A DNA stretch of 64,000 nt, from NCBI GenBank assembly GCA_045580325.1, contig JAZNNR010000017.1, positions 1-64,000 of the forward strand, read 5' to 3'. Within the stretch, counting starts at the first letter, position 1, and every line of letters begins with the position of its first letter. The position numbers and the translations under genes were made by a program. Positions 9,013 to 17,100 of the stretch are shown here, in pieces. Under the pieces are notes generated by a model. It made no database searches. It worked only from the letters and a program-made list of their open reading frames with translations, and was not told where the DNA came from. Origin of the DNA: SIG672 sp045580325. Lineage in GTDB: Bacteria; Bacillota; Clostridia; Oscillospirales; CAG-272.

Positions 9013-9897
9013 ATGTTCGGATATGTAAAAGCACTTACGCCTGAGCTGAGAGTAAAAGAATTTGAGCTGTATAGAAGCGTTTACTGCGGGCTCTGCCACC
9101 ATATAAAAAAGAGAAGTCCTTTTATGACCTTCTCTCTCAGCTACGATTTCGTTTTACCCGCGCTTTTTTCGCTCGCTTTTACCGACATTGAAAATATATC
9201 CTTTAAGAAAAAGCGCTGTCTTGCCCACCCGCTGAGAAAGCGCAGAGTCATCGACGGCGGCGAAAATATGCAGGCTGTCGCAGATGCCGCAATTTTGCTC
9301 GTATATTACAAGCTTCTTGACGACAAGACCGACAAGGACGAAAAATTTAGCAAAAAAATATCGTCTGCGTTCGCCCTTCCCTTTGCCGCACGCGCGCGAA
9401 AAAGGGTACTGCGCGCAGGATATTCGGCGATAGACGATATAATAAAAGAAAAAATTGCATCTCTTTCACTTTGCGAAAAGGAAAGACGCGAAAGCGTTTA
9501 CGAGTGTGCGAGTATCTTTGGTGAGCTTCTTGCCGAGGTCTTCTCCGCATCGGTGAAAAAAGAGTCCGATCGACGCTGTATGTATGAGCTTGGCTACCGA
9601 GTCGGACGCTGGATATATATTGCCGACGCGCTTGATGACATCGAAAAGGACAGAAAAAACGGCAGCTACAATCCTTTTATTCTTTCAGGGGAGGACACCT
9701 CCTCGCAGTCCTTTAAAGAAAACATCGAAATGGCACTTAAGCTCGAGCTTTCCGAAAGCGAAAAAGCATTTGACCTGCTTGAGATAGGCGACGTCGGGAT
9801 ATTTAATATAATACAAAACATATTATATATCGGTATGCCCGATGTCATACACCGCATTTTATACAAAAAGGACTGCAAAGACTGCACAAAAGCGTAA
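9013..9897 (+). CDS. DUF5685 family protein
   Basis: The 294-residue protein begins MFGYVKALTPELRVKEFELY with C25 and C28 just after, the characteristic N-terminus of the DUF5685 family of Firmicutes, whose function is unknown. Two Asp-rich motifs are present: LLDDKTDKDE (101-110) and ALDDIEKDRKNG (206-217). Their spacing recalls the paired metal-binding Asp motifs of all-alpha isoprenoid synthases; that comparison is my inference. No membrane segments are evident. ATG is preceded by AAGGAG at 9 nt. It is followed 50 nt later by a J-domain gene, a pairing I have seen in Clostridia, which suggests a shared process. Confidence 0.82.
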   Translation: MFGYVKALTPELRVKEFELYRSVYCGLCHHIKKRSPFMTFSLSYDFVLPALFSLAFTDIENISFKKKRCLAHPLRKRRVIDGGENMQAVADAAILLVYYKLLDDKTDKDEKFSKKISSAFALPFAARARKRVLRAGYSAIDDIIKEKIASLSLCEKERRESVYECASIFGELLAEVFSASVKKESDRRCMYELGYRVGRWIYIADALDDIEKDRKNGSYNPFILSGEDTSSQSFKENIEMALKLELSESEKAFDLLEIGDVGIFNIIQNILYIGMPDVIHRILYKKDCKDCTKA

Positions 9898-9947
9898 TTT
9901 ACCGTAATATTATTATATAACTCAAAATCAGAAAGGTTATCTCTAAA

Positions 9948-10580
9948 ATGAACGATCCTTACAAGGTTCTCGGTGTGTCGCGCGACGCAAGCGACGAGGA
10001 AATCAAAAAAGCATACCGTGAGCTTGCGCGAAAATATCACCCCGACAATTACGTAAACAATCCTCTTGCCGACCTTGTGCAAGAAAAAATGAAGGAAATA
10101 AACGAAGCCTACGAGGAAATAAGACGCTCGCGCGCAAATTCACGCTCCTCGGGAAGCTCTTCCTCGGGATATTACGGCAGCACAGACTATTCGGACGCTT
10201 CGTACGACGGTGCGCTCAAAGACATACGAATACTTATAAATTCGGGACAGTATAACGAGGCGACTATACGGCTCGACGCCCTGCCGAAATCGGCGCGAAA
10301 TGCAGAATGGCACTTCCTCAAGGGCTGTCTGCTTATGCAGAGAGGATATTTTTACGATGCTACCCGTCTTTTTGAAACGGCTTGCTACCTTGACCCAAAC
10401 AACGAGGAATACCGTAGCGCACTTAACGAGCTGAAAAGCAGAAGCAGCTCCTACGGACAGCAGTACCGCAGGGCAAACACATCATCGTCTGACGATGCGC
10501 TGTGTAGTATGTGCACAGGTCTTATCTGCGCCGACTGTATGTGCGAAATGTGCGGCGGCGATCTTATCGGCTGTATGTAG
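9948..10580 (+). CDS. J-domain protein with TPR-like region and Cys-rich tail
   Basis: Residues 2-66 form a J domain with the essential HPD at 31-33 (KYHPDN), so it should stimulate an Hsp70 ATPase. A Ser/Gly/Tyr-rich linker follows, then a helical region at about 85-155 that reads like one or two TPRs (LKGCLLMQRGYFYDATRLFE). The last 25 residues contain seven Cys (CSMC, CADCMCEMC), possibly a metal-binding knuckle. It has no DnaJ Gly/Phe region, zinc-finger core or C-terminal substrate domain, so it is a specialised co-chaperone and not DnaJ itself. It shares an operon with the DUF5685 gene. Confidence 0.85.
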   Translation: MNDPYKVLGVSRDASDEEIKKAYRELARKYHPDNYVNNPLADLVQEKMKEINEAYEEIRRSRANSRSSGSSSSGYYGSTDYSDASYDGALKDIRILINSGQYNEATIRLDALPKSARNAEWHFLKGCLLMQRGYFYDATRLFETACYLDPNNEEYRSALNELKSRSSSYGQQYRRANTSSSDDALCSMCTGLICADCMCEMCGGDLIGCM

Positions 10581-10621
10581 GCCTGAACGCAGTTTTTCCA
10601 AACAATCACAGGAAGGTTTTT

Positions 10622-11152
10622 ATGAAAAAAACGAAAGTTATCGTACTTAACGCTCTTCTCTCGGCTATGGGAAGCGCACTTCTCTGCCTTGGATCTATCC
10701 TCGGCGACCTTGATCTTACCTTCGCGGCGGCGGCATCTATCACAGTTTTTTGGGCGGCTCTCGAGCTTGGTCTTAAGTCGGCAAGTGCCGTATGGCTCGT
10801 AACCTCACTTCTTTCTATGATGATAGCTCCTGCGAAATTCGCCCCCCTGATATTTGCGGTATTCGTGGGAATATATCCGATACTCAAGCTCGTATGCGAG
10901 AGATTTCGACCTCTTATCTCGTGGACTATAAAAATAGCAGCGACAAACGTGGCAGTCGTGATCCTTACTCTTATCTGGAAGTTTATACTCTTCCCTTCTA
11001 TGAACCCCGAGTGGTGGGTGTACGTCGCAGTCATAGTGCTTTCGAATATCACGATCGTCGTATTTGACTATCTTCTTTCTCAGCTTGCTCTGCTTTATTT
11101 CGGAAAGCTGAAGAAAAAGTATAAAATATTTAATATTATCGATAAAAAATAA
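10622..11152 (+). CDS. Small integral membrane protein, ECF-S-like
   Basis: This 176-residue, very hydrophobic protein has five or six predicted membrane segments. The start ATG 10622 is chosen over an upstream in-frame start because AGGAAGG sits just before it and the N-terminus MKKTKVIVLNALLSAMGSAL becomes a normal first membrane helix. A basic tail (KLKKKYKIFNIIDKK) ends it. The layout resembles small substrate-binding (S) components of ECF vitamin transporters, but no specificity motif is recognisable. It lies 41 nt after the J-domain gene and may be co-transcribed. Confidence 0.6.
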   Translation: MKKTKVIVLNALLSAMGSALLCLGSILGDLDLTFAAAASITVFWAALELGLKSASAVWLVTSLLSMMIAPAKFAPLIFAVFVGIYPILKLVCERFRPLISWTIKIAATNVAVVILTLIWKFILFPSMNPEWWVYVAVIVLSNITIVVFDYLLSQLALLYFGKLKKKYKIFNIIDKK

Positions 11153-11162
11153 ATAAAAAATC

Positions 11163-11218
11163 TCACCTCGCGGATAATTTGCAAATTTTGGTGCAATAAT
11201 ATCCTCGAGGTGATTTTT
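11163..11218 (+). promoter_or_regulatory. Long hairpin enclosing the Shine-Dalgarno site of the CotF-like gene, followed by T5
   Basis: TCACCTCGCGGATA (11163-11176) pairs with TATCCTCGAGGTGA (11200-11213) in 13 of 14 positions. The GAGG at 11207-11210 that serves ATG 11219 lies in the distal arm, and TTTTT follows the stem at once. It could be a terminator or attenuator for the upstream gene, a translation switch, or both. Confidence 0.7.
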
Positions 11219-11674
11219 ATGCAACTTACGCAAAAAGAAAAAGACTTACTGAAGGATATGAAGGACGAGGAGCAGCTTTGTATTGACAAATACACACGTC
11301 ATTCGCAGACTGCACACGATGCACAGCTCAAAAATCTTTTCTCCTGTATCGCACAGGTAGAAAGAGAGCATCTTAACACTCTGAGCTCTATCGAGTCGGG
11401 CAGCAGCTCGCAGGGTTCGGGCGGCGGCACAAGCTGTCCGACGACCTTCACGGCGACCTACAACAGTACTGAAACTCCCGAGAAAAAGGACGACTGCTTC
11501 CTTTGCAGCGACCTTCTGGCAGGAGAAAAGCACGCTTCTCATCTTTATGACACCTGTGTCTTTGAATTCAGCGACACGAACGTGAGAAATACCATCAACC
11601 ACATTCAGAAGGAAGAACAAAATCACGGAAAAATGATTTACGATTATATGAAGACAAATTCAATGTATTCGTAA
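11219..11674 (+). CDS. CotF-like spore coat / ferritin-like protein
   Basis: ATG 11219 is chosen because GAGG lies 8 nt upstream; a GTG three codons earlier overlaps that site. The 151-residue product has two helical halves. The N-terminal half (MQLTQKEKDLLKDMKDEEQL, CIAQVEREHLNTL) and the C-terminal half (CSDLLAGEKHASHLYD, HIQKEEQNHGKMIYDYM) carry paired E/H residues typical of CotF/ferritin-like coat proteins of Clostridia and Bacilli. A Ser/Gly linker joins them. It is expected in the outer layers of the spore. Sporulation-sigma promoter elements were not identified; a strong hairpin encloses its ribosome binding site. Confidence 0.8.
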   Translation: MQLTQKEKDLLKDMKDEEQLCIDKYTRHSQTAHDAQLKNLFSCIAQVEREHLNTLSSIESGSSSQGSGGGTSCPTTFTATYNSTETPEKKDDCFLCSDLLAGEKHASHLYDTCVFEFSDTNVRNTINHIQKEEQNHGKMIYDYMKTNSMYS

Positions 11675-11710
11675 AAACCGAAAGCATATTTCTCAATATG
11701 TATACTTCAA

Positions 11711-11750
11711 AAAAGGGATAGAGAAACGCTGTGTTCTCTGTCCTTTTTTT
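11711..11750 (+). terminator. Intrinsic terminator after the CotF-like gene
   Basis: A stem AGGGATAGAGAA pairs imperfectly with TTCTCTGTCCT (11714-11743) and is followed by a T run to 11750. The A-run on the left could make it act in both directions. Confidence 0.8.
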
Positions 11751-11805
11751 GTGAATCACTGACTTATTTAAAATAACAAACTACGATCGCCCTTTATTAT
11801 ATCGC

Positions 11806-11882
11806 CGTAGGGGAGGGGCTTGCTCCTCCCGCTTGCACAATGGTTTATACAAAGCGGGGCGTCGAAGGCGCCGCCCCCTACA
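11806..11882. repeat. Two inverted copies of a short palindromic repeat (YGTAGGG family)
   Basis: A copy at 11806-11832 (CGTAGGGG, stem, loop, CCCCGC-like end) and a copy in the opposite orientation at 11854-11882 share the pattern YGTAGGG-stem-GGCGYCTTCGACG-stem. Two further copies occur at 28518-28545 and 28572-28600. The gap 11675-11892 contains no gene. Confidence 0.7.
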
Positions 11883-11892
11883 AGTGCGTTGC

Positions 11893-12171
11893 TCAGTTTT
11901 CTAATTTCCCTAAGCTCCCTGCCTCGAGCAAAAACGAAAGGGCAAACTCACACCCCTTGAAAAACGCCTTTTTTATAAAGAGAGCTTCCATATCATATAT
12001 CGCATCAATATATTTACCCAGAGCTTCACTCTGTTCTTTACCGAGTAAAGCGTTTAGCTGCTCGTGCAGCTCTCCCGTTTTTCTCGTAAGCTCTCTTTCC
12101 TTGTCTGTATCCATCTCGGCACATTTGTCCGAAAGATATTCGTCCCATAACTTATCAAGTGTTTGTTTCAT
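11893..12171 (-). CDS. DUF6809-like small protein, partner of XRE regulator
   Basis: The 92-residue, largely helical and charged protein has the tract ELTRKTGELHEQLNALLGKE followed by YIDAIYDMEALFIKKAFFKG. It resembles the short DUF6809-type proteins often found beside XRE regulators in Clostridia; function is unknown. It is transcribed from an excellent divergent promoter (TTGACT-17-TATAAT) that overlaps two inverted repeats, so repression by the adjacent regulator is likely. The start is ATG with a weak AAAGG. Family assignment is from memory of the pattern, not a search. Confidence 0.65.
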   Translation of the reverse strand: MKQTLDKLWDEYLSDKCAEMDTDKERELTRKTGELHEQLNALLGKEQSEALGKYIDAIYDMEALFIKKAFFKGCEFALSFLLEAGSLGKLEN

Positions 12172-12199
12172 TTTACTTGCCTTTCTTTGCAGTTTAGAA

Positions 12200-12224
12200 G
12201 TGAACTAAGTACATTATAGTTCAC
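12200..12224. promoter_or_regulatory. Operator 1 in the XRE divergent region
   Basis: A perfect inverted repeat GTGAACTA (12200-12207) and TAGTTCAC (12217-12224) overlaps the -10 box of the leftward promoter. It shares the half-site core GAACTA with operator 2. Confidence 0.78.
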
Positions 12225-12241
12225 ATACGAACTAAAGTCAA
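12213..12241 (-). promoter_or_regulatory. Leftward promoter of the DUF6809-like gene
   Basis: TTGACT (12236-12241), 17 nt, TATAAT (12213-12218) on the minus strand. Both boxes are overlapped by inverted-repeat operator arms. Confidence 0.82.
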
Positions 12242-12254
12242 CCCCTTTTAGTTC
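12229..12254. promoter_or_regulatory. Operator 2 in the XRE divergent region
   Basis: A perfect inverted repeat GAACTAAA (12229-12236) and TTTAGTTC (12247-12254). One arm covers the leftward -35 edge; the other lies in the -35 to -10 interval of the rightward promoter. Confidence 0.78.
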
Positions 12255-12259
12255 ATTTG

Positions 12260-12268
12260 TGTTATAAT
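12260..12268 (+). promoter_or_regulatory. Extended -10 promoter of the XRE regulator gene
   Basis: TG-T-TATAAT (TG at 12260-12261, TATAAT 12263-12268) lies 24 nt before the start codon. There is no convincing -35 box, as expected of an extended -10 promoter placed beside an operator. Confidence 0.65.
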
Positions 12269-12291
12269 TTCTAAAAAAACAGGGTGAGAAA

Positions 12292-12510
12292 ATGAACGTA
12301 TATCAAAGATTAAGAGATCTTAGGGAAGATGCTGACAAAAGTCAGGAAGAAATTGCAAAAATTATAGGTACAAGCCAATCGTATTACGCACAATATGAAA
12401 ACGGCAAAAGATCTATTCCGTTTGATCGTATGGTTATTTTGGCAAAATACTACAACGTTTCGCTTGACTATCTCGCAGGGATTATTGACACCCCGAGAAA
12501 GTTGAAATAA
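12292..12510 (+). CDS. XRE-family HTH transcriptional regulator
   Basis: This 72-residue protein is essentially one Cro/CI-type helix-turn-helix: RLRDLREDADKSQEEIAKII, then GTSQSYYAQYENGKRSIPFD as the recognition region, then MVILAKYYNVSLDYLAGI. No sensory domain is present, so it is likely a minimal repressor. It faces a DUF6809-like gene across 120 nt containing two perfect inverted repeats with a GAACTA core that overlap both promoters. Autoregulation and repression of the neighbour are inferred. GGTGAG precedes the ATG. Confidence 0.9.
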   Translation: MNVYQRLRDLREDADKSQEEIAKIIGTSQSYYAQYENGKRSIPFDRMVILAKYYNVSLDYLAGIIDTPRKLK

Positions 12511-12530
12511 AATACATTTATAAAACACAA

Positions 12531-12565
12531 AATCGGCAGAAGAGCAATTCTTCTGCCGATTTTTT
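12531..12565. terminator. Bidirectional terminator between the XRE gene and trkH
   Basis: A perfect 13-bp stem AATCGGCAGAAGA (12531-12543) pairs with TCTTCTGCCGATT (12549-12561), followed by T5. An A-run on the other side allows use by the convergent trkH gene. Confidence 0.9.
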
Positions 12566-12578
12566 GTGTGAATTTTTA

Positions 12579-14021
12579 TCATCTAACGTTCTTCTTCCAC
12601 GAGCCCGGGGAGAAAAATACTATTATCGGGAATATTTCAAGACGTCCGAGAAGCATATTGAAGGTCAGAACCATCTTGGAAAGAGGCGAATACGCCGAGA
12701 AATTACCCACCGGTCCGACCATTCCGAGTCCGGGGCCGATATTATTGAAGCAGGCAATCTCTGCGGTAATATTGGTAGTAAAATCAAACCCGTCAAGCGA
12801 TATTATCAGAGTTGATATTATCGTTATAAAAACATACAAAGAGAAATAAACCAAAGTATTTCTGACAATAGAATTATCGACAGCTGAATTTTCAAGACGT
12901 ACTGTGGTTACCGCTCTCGGATGCAATAAATGCTTCATTTCCTGTGCAAAAGTCTTAAACAGCAAGATAACTCTGCTAATCTTGAGTCCGCCACCTGTAG
13001 AACCGGCGCACGCACCGATTATCATAAGCATAACAAGAATACTTTGTGAAAATGCAGGCCAAAGTGCAAAATCGGCAGTTCCGTATCCTGTTGTTGTTAT
13101 TATCGAGGAAACTTGGAAGAAAGCATACCTTAATGCTACTGATATATTTTCATATTGATCCAAAATATTTACCGCTATGGCGAGAGTAGCTAAGGCAACA
13201 ATTATGATATACCATCTTAATTCTTCGCTTTTAAAAGCCTCTTTTGCCTTTTTTATGAGTATAAAGTAAAAAAGATTGAAGTTGATTCCAAACAACAGCA
13301 TAAATATCGAAAGTACTACATCTATGTACGCGCTGTTATAATAAGAAATACCCTCTGTTTTTATAGAAAATCCGCCCGTTCCTGCTGCTCCGAAAGCGTG
13401 GCATATGGAATCGTAGAGCGGCATATCTCCTACGCAAAGCAGTACTATAAGTATAAGGGTCATTACAGCATATACTGCATAAAGAATTATCGCTGTCTTG
13501 CGTATTTTCGGCACGAGCTTACCGACAACAGGGCCGGGCACCTCGGCTCTCATTATATGCATAGAGTCTGACATCGGCATTATCGCAAGGACGAATACAA
13601 GAACTCCCATTCCGCCTACCCAGTGCGAAAAGCTCCTCCAAAAGAGAATACATTTCGGCAGAGCTCCGGGGTCCTTAAGCACGGTCGCACCCGTTGTTGT
13701 AAAGCCGGATACCATCTCGAAAATACAGTCCCATACAGACTCAAAATGTCCGCACAGATAAAAGGGGACAGCTCCTGCAAGAGCCATAAATATCCACGCA
13801 GCTGCAACGATAAAAAATCCGTCGCGGACGTATATTACCGTGTTTTGCGGCTTTTTCATACCGAATATCAGCCCCGCCGCAAGAAGTATAACCATCGGTA
13901 AAGCAAAGGACCACGCCTCGCTTTCTTTATATATAAGACCGACGATCACAGGCGGTATCATAAGAAAAAATTCGGCAAGAAAAACGCGTCCCAAAACATA
14001 TGAAATCATTTTTCTATTCAT
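12579..14021 (-). CDS. trkH: Trk/Ktr-type potassium uptake channel subunit TrkH
   Basis: This 480-residue polytopic protein forms the potassium-translocating subunit in the plasma membrane. All four pore-loop filter regions can be seen: GFTTTGAT (about 107-113), AAGTGGF, TTTGYG and NNIGPG. The central glycine-rich gating segment (GACAGSTGGGLKISR) is intact. It follows trkA by 51 nt in the same orientation, forming a standard trkA-trkH operon in which the cytosolic ring gates this channel. The ATG start gives the usual N-terminus. Confidence 0.94.
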   Translation of the reverse strand: MNRKMISYVLGRVFLAEFFLMIPPVIVGLIYKESEAWSFALPMVILLAAGLIFGMKKPQNTVIYVRDGFFIVAAAWIFMALAGAVPFYLCGHFESVWDCIFEMVSGFTTTGATVLKDPGALPKCILFWRSFSHWVGGMGVLVFVLAIMPMSDSMHIMRAEVPGPVVGKLVPKIRKTAIILYAVYAVMTLILIVLLCVGDMPLYDSICHAFGAAGTGGFSIKTEGISYYNSAYIDVVLSIFMLLFGINFNLFYFILIKKAKEAFKSEELRWYIIIVALATLAIAVNILDQYENISVALRYAFFQVSSIITTTGYGTADFALWPAFSQSILVMLMIIGACAGSTGGGLKISRVILLFKTFAQEMKHLLHPRAVTTVRLENSAVDNSIVRNTLVYFSLYVFITIISTLIISLDGFDFTTNITAEIACFNNIGPGLGMVGPVGNFSAYSPLSKMVLTFNMLLGRLEIFPIIVFFSPGSWKKNVR

Positions 14022-14072
14022 ATTACATCTCTTCTTTTTGAAAATTTACAGTCTTTAAAAATCTGTCCGAAA

Positions 14073-15437
14073 TCACTCTGCAAGTATATCCTCAAGGCTC
14101 ACGATCCGCTGATTTGCCGTTACAACAAGAACGCTATCGCCCGGCATTATAGAGTCCGAGCCTTTGGGAACAAGTGCCTTTCCGTTTCGCACTATACACG
14201 CTACAAGAACGTTCTTCTTGAGCTTCAAAACGCTCAGGGGAGTGTTCACAAGCTCTGTCATATCCTCGCCGGCCTCGAATTCGAGTACTTCAACCTTTCC
14301 GCCGACTATTTTATACAGCGAAAGTACGTTTTTGTCCGAATCGCTTGCCGCAAGCGCGCGCACGTATCTGAGAATTTCATTTATCGTAACGAGCTTCGGA
14401 GAAACGATAGTTTCAAGCTCTTTGCCCTTGAACATAGAGAAAAGATTGTCGCTCGTTACCTTTACTATTACCTTATGTACGTCCTTTCTCTTTGCGTAAA
14501 GCGCAGAAAGGATATTACCCTCGTCAAGTCCTGTAAGAGCCACGAAAGCGTCTGTCTTTTCTATTCCTTCCTCGGAAAGAAGCTCGTGGTCCGAGGCATC
14601 TCCGTGAAGAACGACCGCTTTAGGAAGTGTTTTTGCCATAGCTTCCGCGCGGTTTTTGTCTTTTTCTATGATCTTTATGTCAATATTGTATCCGCTGAGC
14701 TCGTCCGCAAGGTAGTGGGTGATAGTACCCGCGCCTGTTATCATCACGCTTTTTACGGTCTTAGAGTAGAGTCCCGCCTTTTTGAACGCCTTTGCAATAT
14801 CTCTCGGAGCGCCCGTAATATAGAGGTTATCTCCCTCGTTTATTACGAAATTACCGCCCGGAATGAAGACCTCCCCGCCACGCTCTGCCGCGCATATAAG
14901 GACTGTGATGCCAAGCTTTGCAAAAAGCTCACTGAGGCGCATTCCGACGAGAACGTTGCCCGACGGCACGCGGCAGGAAACAAGCTCCGCTCTTCCTCTG
15001 GCAAAGATTTCAACGCTTGTAGCCGAAGGAAATCTGAGCACGCGCGCGATCTCCGCTGCTGCCGCACGCTCGGGATTTATCGTCATTGAAAGTCCGAAAT
15101 CGTCTTTCAGCTCGTAAAGCTGTCCCGCATATTCGGGATTTCTTACTCTCGCTATCGTGTGCTTTGCACCAAGCTTATGAGAGGCAAGACAGCAAAGGAG
15201 ATTGAGCTCGTCCGAGTCTGCTGTAGCTATCAGAAGGTCGCAGCTCTCTACTCCGACCGAGCGAAGCACATCAAGGGTCGCTCCGTTTCCTACGTATCCG
15301 ATAACGTCATAAGTATTGCTTATCTGCTCTATGACTCGCGAGCTACTGTCTATTACCGTAATATCGTGTCCTTCGTTTTGCAGCTGTCCTACAAGCGAGA
15401 TTCCTACCGAACCTCCGCCCACAATAATTATTTTCAT
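14073..15437 (-). CDS. trkA: Trk system potassium transporter regulatory subunit TrkA
   Basis: ATG 15437 is chosen over an earlier in-frame start because GGAG lies just upstream and the product then begins directly with the Rossmann strand MKIIIVGGGSVG. The 454-residue protein has two RCK units. Each has an N-terminal nucleotide-binding fold (GGGSVGISL at about 6-14; GAGTITHYLADEL at about 228-240) and a C-terminal RCK_C domain. It forms a cytosolic gating ring on TrkH. RCK_C domains of Firmicutes potassium transporters often bind c-di-AMP, and a c-di-AMP cyclase is encoded 6 kb away. Direct binding here is not shown. Confidence 0.94.
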   Translation of the reverse strand: MKIIIVGGGSVGISLVGQLQNEGHDITVIDSSSRVIEQISNTYDVIGYVGNGATLDVLRSVGVESCDLLIATADSDELNLLCCLASHKLGAKHTIARVRNPEYAGQLYELKDDFGLSMTINPERAAAAEIARVLRFPSATSVEIFARGRAELVSCRVPSGNVLVGMRLSELFAKLGITVLICAAERGGEVFIPGGNFVINEGDNLYITGAPRDIAKAFKKAGLYSKTVKSVMITGAGTITHYLADELSGYNIDIKIIEKDKNRAEAMAKTLPKAVVLHGDASDHELLSEEGIEKTDAFVALTGLDEGNILSALYAKRKDVHKVIVKVTSDNLFSMFKGKELETIVSPKLVTINEILRYVRALAASDSDKNVLSLYKIVGGKVEVLEFEAGEDMTELVNTPLSVLKLKKNVLVACIVRNGKALVPKGSDSIMPGDSVLVVTANQRIVSLEDILAE

Positions 15438-15454
15438 GTTTTTCTCCTTTTCTT

Positions 15455-15590
15455 GGGGTTTCACCCCAATCCCCATTCAAGGAACTTTTGAAAAAGTTCC
15501 TTGAAAATCCTCAAAACTTTGCTAAAAAATATAATTCTTTTTCAGAAAAGTTTTTGGGATTCTTAAACCCTTTTTTTCAAAAAGGGTTTA
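15455..15590. repeat. Dispersed stem-loop repeat, family A copy 1
   Basis: The segment contains nested hairpins (GGGGTTTCACCCC; AAGGAACTTTTTGAAAAAGTTCCTT-like; AAACCCTTTTT/AAAAAGGGTTT) and a linker similar to CTTCAAAAACTTTACT. It is related to copies at 30753-30905, 50935-51070 and 62401-62556. The pepD stop codon lies in its last hairpin, which may also terminate pepD transcription. Confidence 0.65.
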
Positions 15591-17030
15591 AGCCTTAATA
15601 AGCTTCAGAACAAGTTTCCAGAAGCGTTCAAGACTTGCAAGGTCGAGGCGCTCATCGGGTGAATGAATATCATACACGTTAGGTCCGATTGCGATAGTAT
15701 CGCAAGTGCCAAGACGTGAAATTATAGTTCCGCATTCAAGTCCTGCGTGGATAGCCGCCGTTTTCGGCTCGATTCCCGAATCGGGGAAAAGGTCCTTAAA
15801 GGCTTCAACAAACTGCCCTGCAATTTCCGAATCTTTGCAGAAATCCCAAGACTCGTACATTCCGCTTATCTCACAAGGAGCGTCAAGCGCTTTTCCAAGG
15901 CGTGTGAGAACTCTAAGAAGAGCGTCGTGCTCCGAGCTGCAGGACGATCTTGTCTTTACCCAAACCTTGATCTCATTTTCGTCGCCCTCGACGACTCCGC
16001 AGTTGCACGAGGTGCGCACAAGTCCTTCGAAATCGCTCGACATAGCATACACTCCGTTTGGCGCAAGAGTCAGAAGATTTATCACCTTGGACGTGTCCTT
16101 ATACGTGAGCATTTTATCGCAAATTTTACCTTTGTCAAGGTAAATTTTAAGTCCGCTATCCTCAGCACAGACCTCATCTGCAAGCTCCTTGCGGATCATT
16201 TCAAGCTCGTTTTCGACCTCGTTTTTATCGAGCACAACGATTTCCGAGACGCACTCGCGCGCGATCGCGTTCTTCATGTTTCCGCCCTTTATCGAGGTAA
16301 GATTGAAGGGCGTTTTTTCATAAAGTTTTGCAAGAATTCTGCCCATTACGCGATTAGCGTTCATTCTACAGGTCGAAATATCAGTTCCCGAATGTCCGCC
16401 CGCAAGTCCTGTAACGGTTATCTTTATCGGGCGCTCTGTGCATTTTACTCGGTCTGTCGAAACGGTAAAAGAGGCATCTGCACCGCCCGCAGAGGAAACA
16501 ACTGCGATTCCCTCGCCCTCCGAGTCCATATTTATCATTTTTCTTGCGCTAACGACAGAATAATCAAAGGCCTCCGCGCCGAGAAGAGAAGTTTCCTCGC
16601 TGACTGTGAAAAGACATTCGAGCATAGGCATATCCTCGTCAAGCTCAAGGAGCGCGAGCATCATCGCGACGGCAACTCCGTCATCTGCACCGAGTGTAGT
16701 GCCGTCCGCCGAGAGAAATCCGTCTTTTACACGGAGCTTCAAGGGGTCTTTGGTAAAATCGTGAACGGTCGATGCGTTTTTCTCGCAGACCATATCGGTA
16801 TGTCCCTGCAGAAGCACCGCAGGAGAGTTTTCGTAGCCTTTTCCTGCGTTTCTGCGCACAAAAACGTTGTTTACTTCATCGCGAATACAGAAAAGGCCGA
16901 GCTTTTCAGCGTATGCGCAGATATAATCGGCTATTCCCTTTTCATTTCCCGAGCCGCGCGGAATCGCGCTTATCTCTTCAAAGATCTCAAAAAGTCTTTT
17001 AGGCTCATAGCCGTGTATAATATATTCCAT
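15588..17030 (-). CDS. pepD: Aminoacyl-histidine dipeptidase (peptidase M20C)
   Basis: This 480-residue cytosolic metallodipeptidase is expected to cleave Xaa-His and other dipeptides. The di-zinc site is visible: H77 and D79 in QGHTDMVCE, D116 in LGADDGV, E145/E146 in SEETSLLGAE, and a late conserved tract IHAGLECG. A lid/dimerisation domain sits between the metal-binding halves. ATG 17030 gives the canonical N-terminus and has GAAAGG upstream; a longer frame starts 34 codons earlier without a good ribosome site. It lies 70 nt downstream of a CPBP-like membrane protein gene. Confidence 0.93.
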   Translation of the reverse strand: MEYIIHGYEPKRLFEIFEEISAIPRGSGNEKGIADYICAYAEKLGLFCIRDEVNNVFVRRNAGKGYENSPAVLLQGHTDMVCEKNASTVHDFTKDPLKLRVKDGFLSADGTTLGADDGVAVAMMLALLELDEDMPMLECLFTVSEETSLLGAEAFDYSVVSARKMINMDSEGEGIAVVSSAGGADASFTVSTDRVKCTERPIKITVTGLAGGHSGTDISTCRMNANRVMGRILAKLYEKTPFNLTSIKGGNMKNAIARECVSEIVVLDKNEVENELEMIRKELADEVCAEDSGLKIYLDKGKICDKMLTYKDTSKVINLLTLAPNGVYAMSSDFEGLVRTSCNCGVVEGDENEIKVWVKTRSSCSSEHDALLRVLTRLGKALDAPCEISGMYESWDFCKDSEIAGQFVEAFKDLFPDSGIEPKTAAIHAGLECGTIISRLGTCDTIAIGPNVYDIHSPDERLDLASLERFWKLVLKLIKA

Positions 17031-17100
17031 AAAGCTTACCAACCTTTCAAAAAGCAATACTTGTATATAATTATCCCGAGATTTCGGGGAATTTTCAAAT

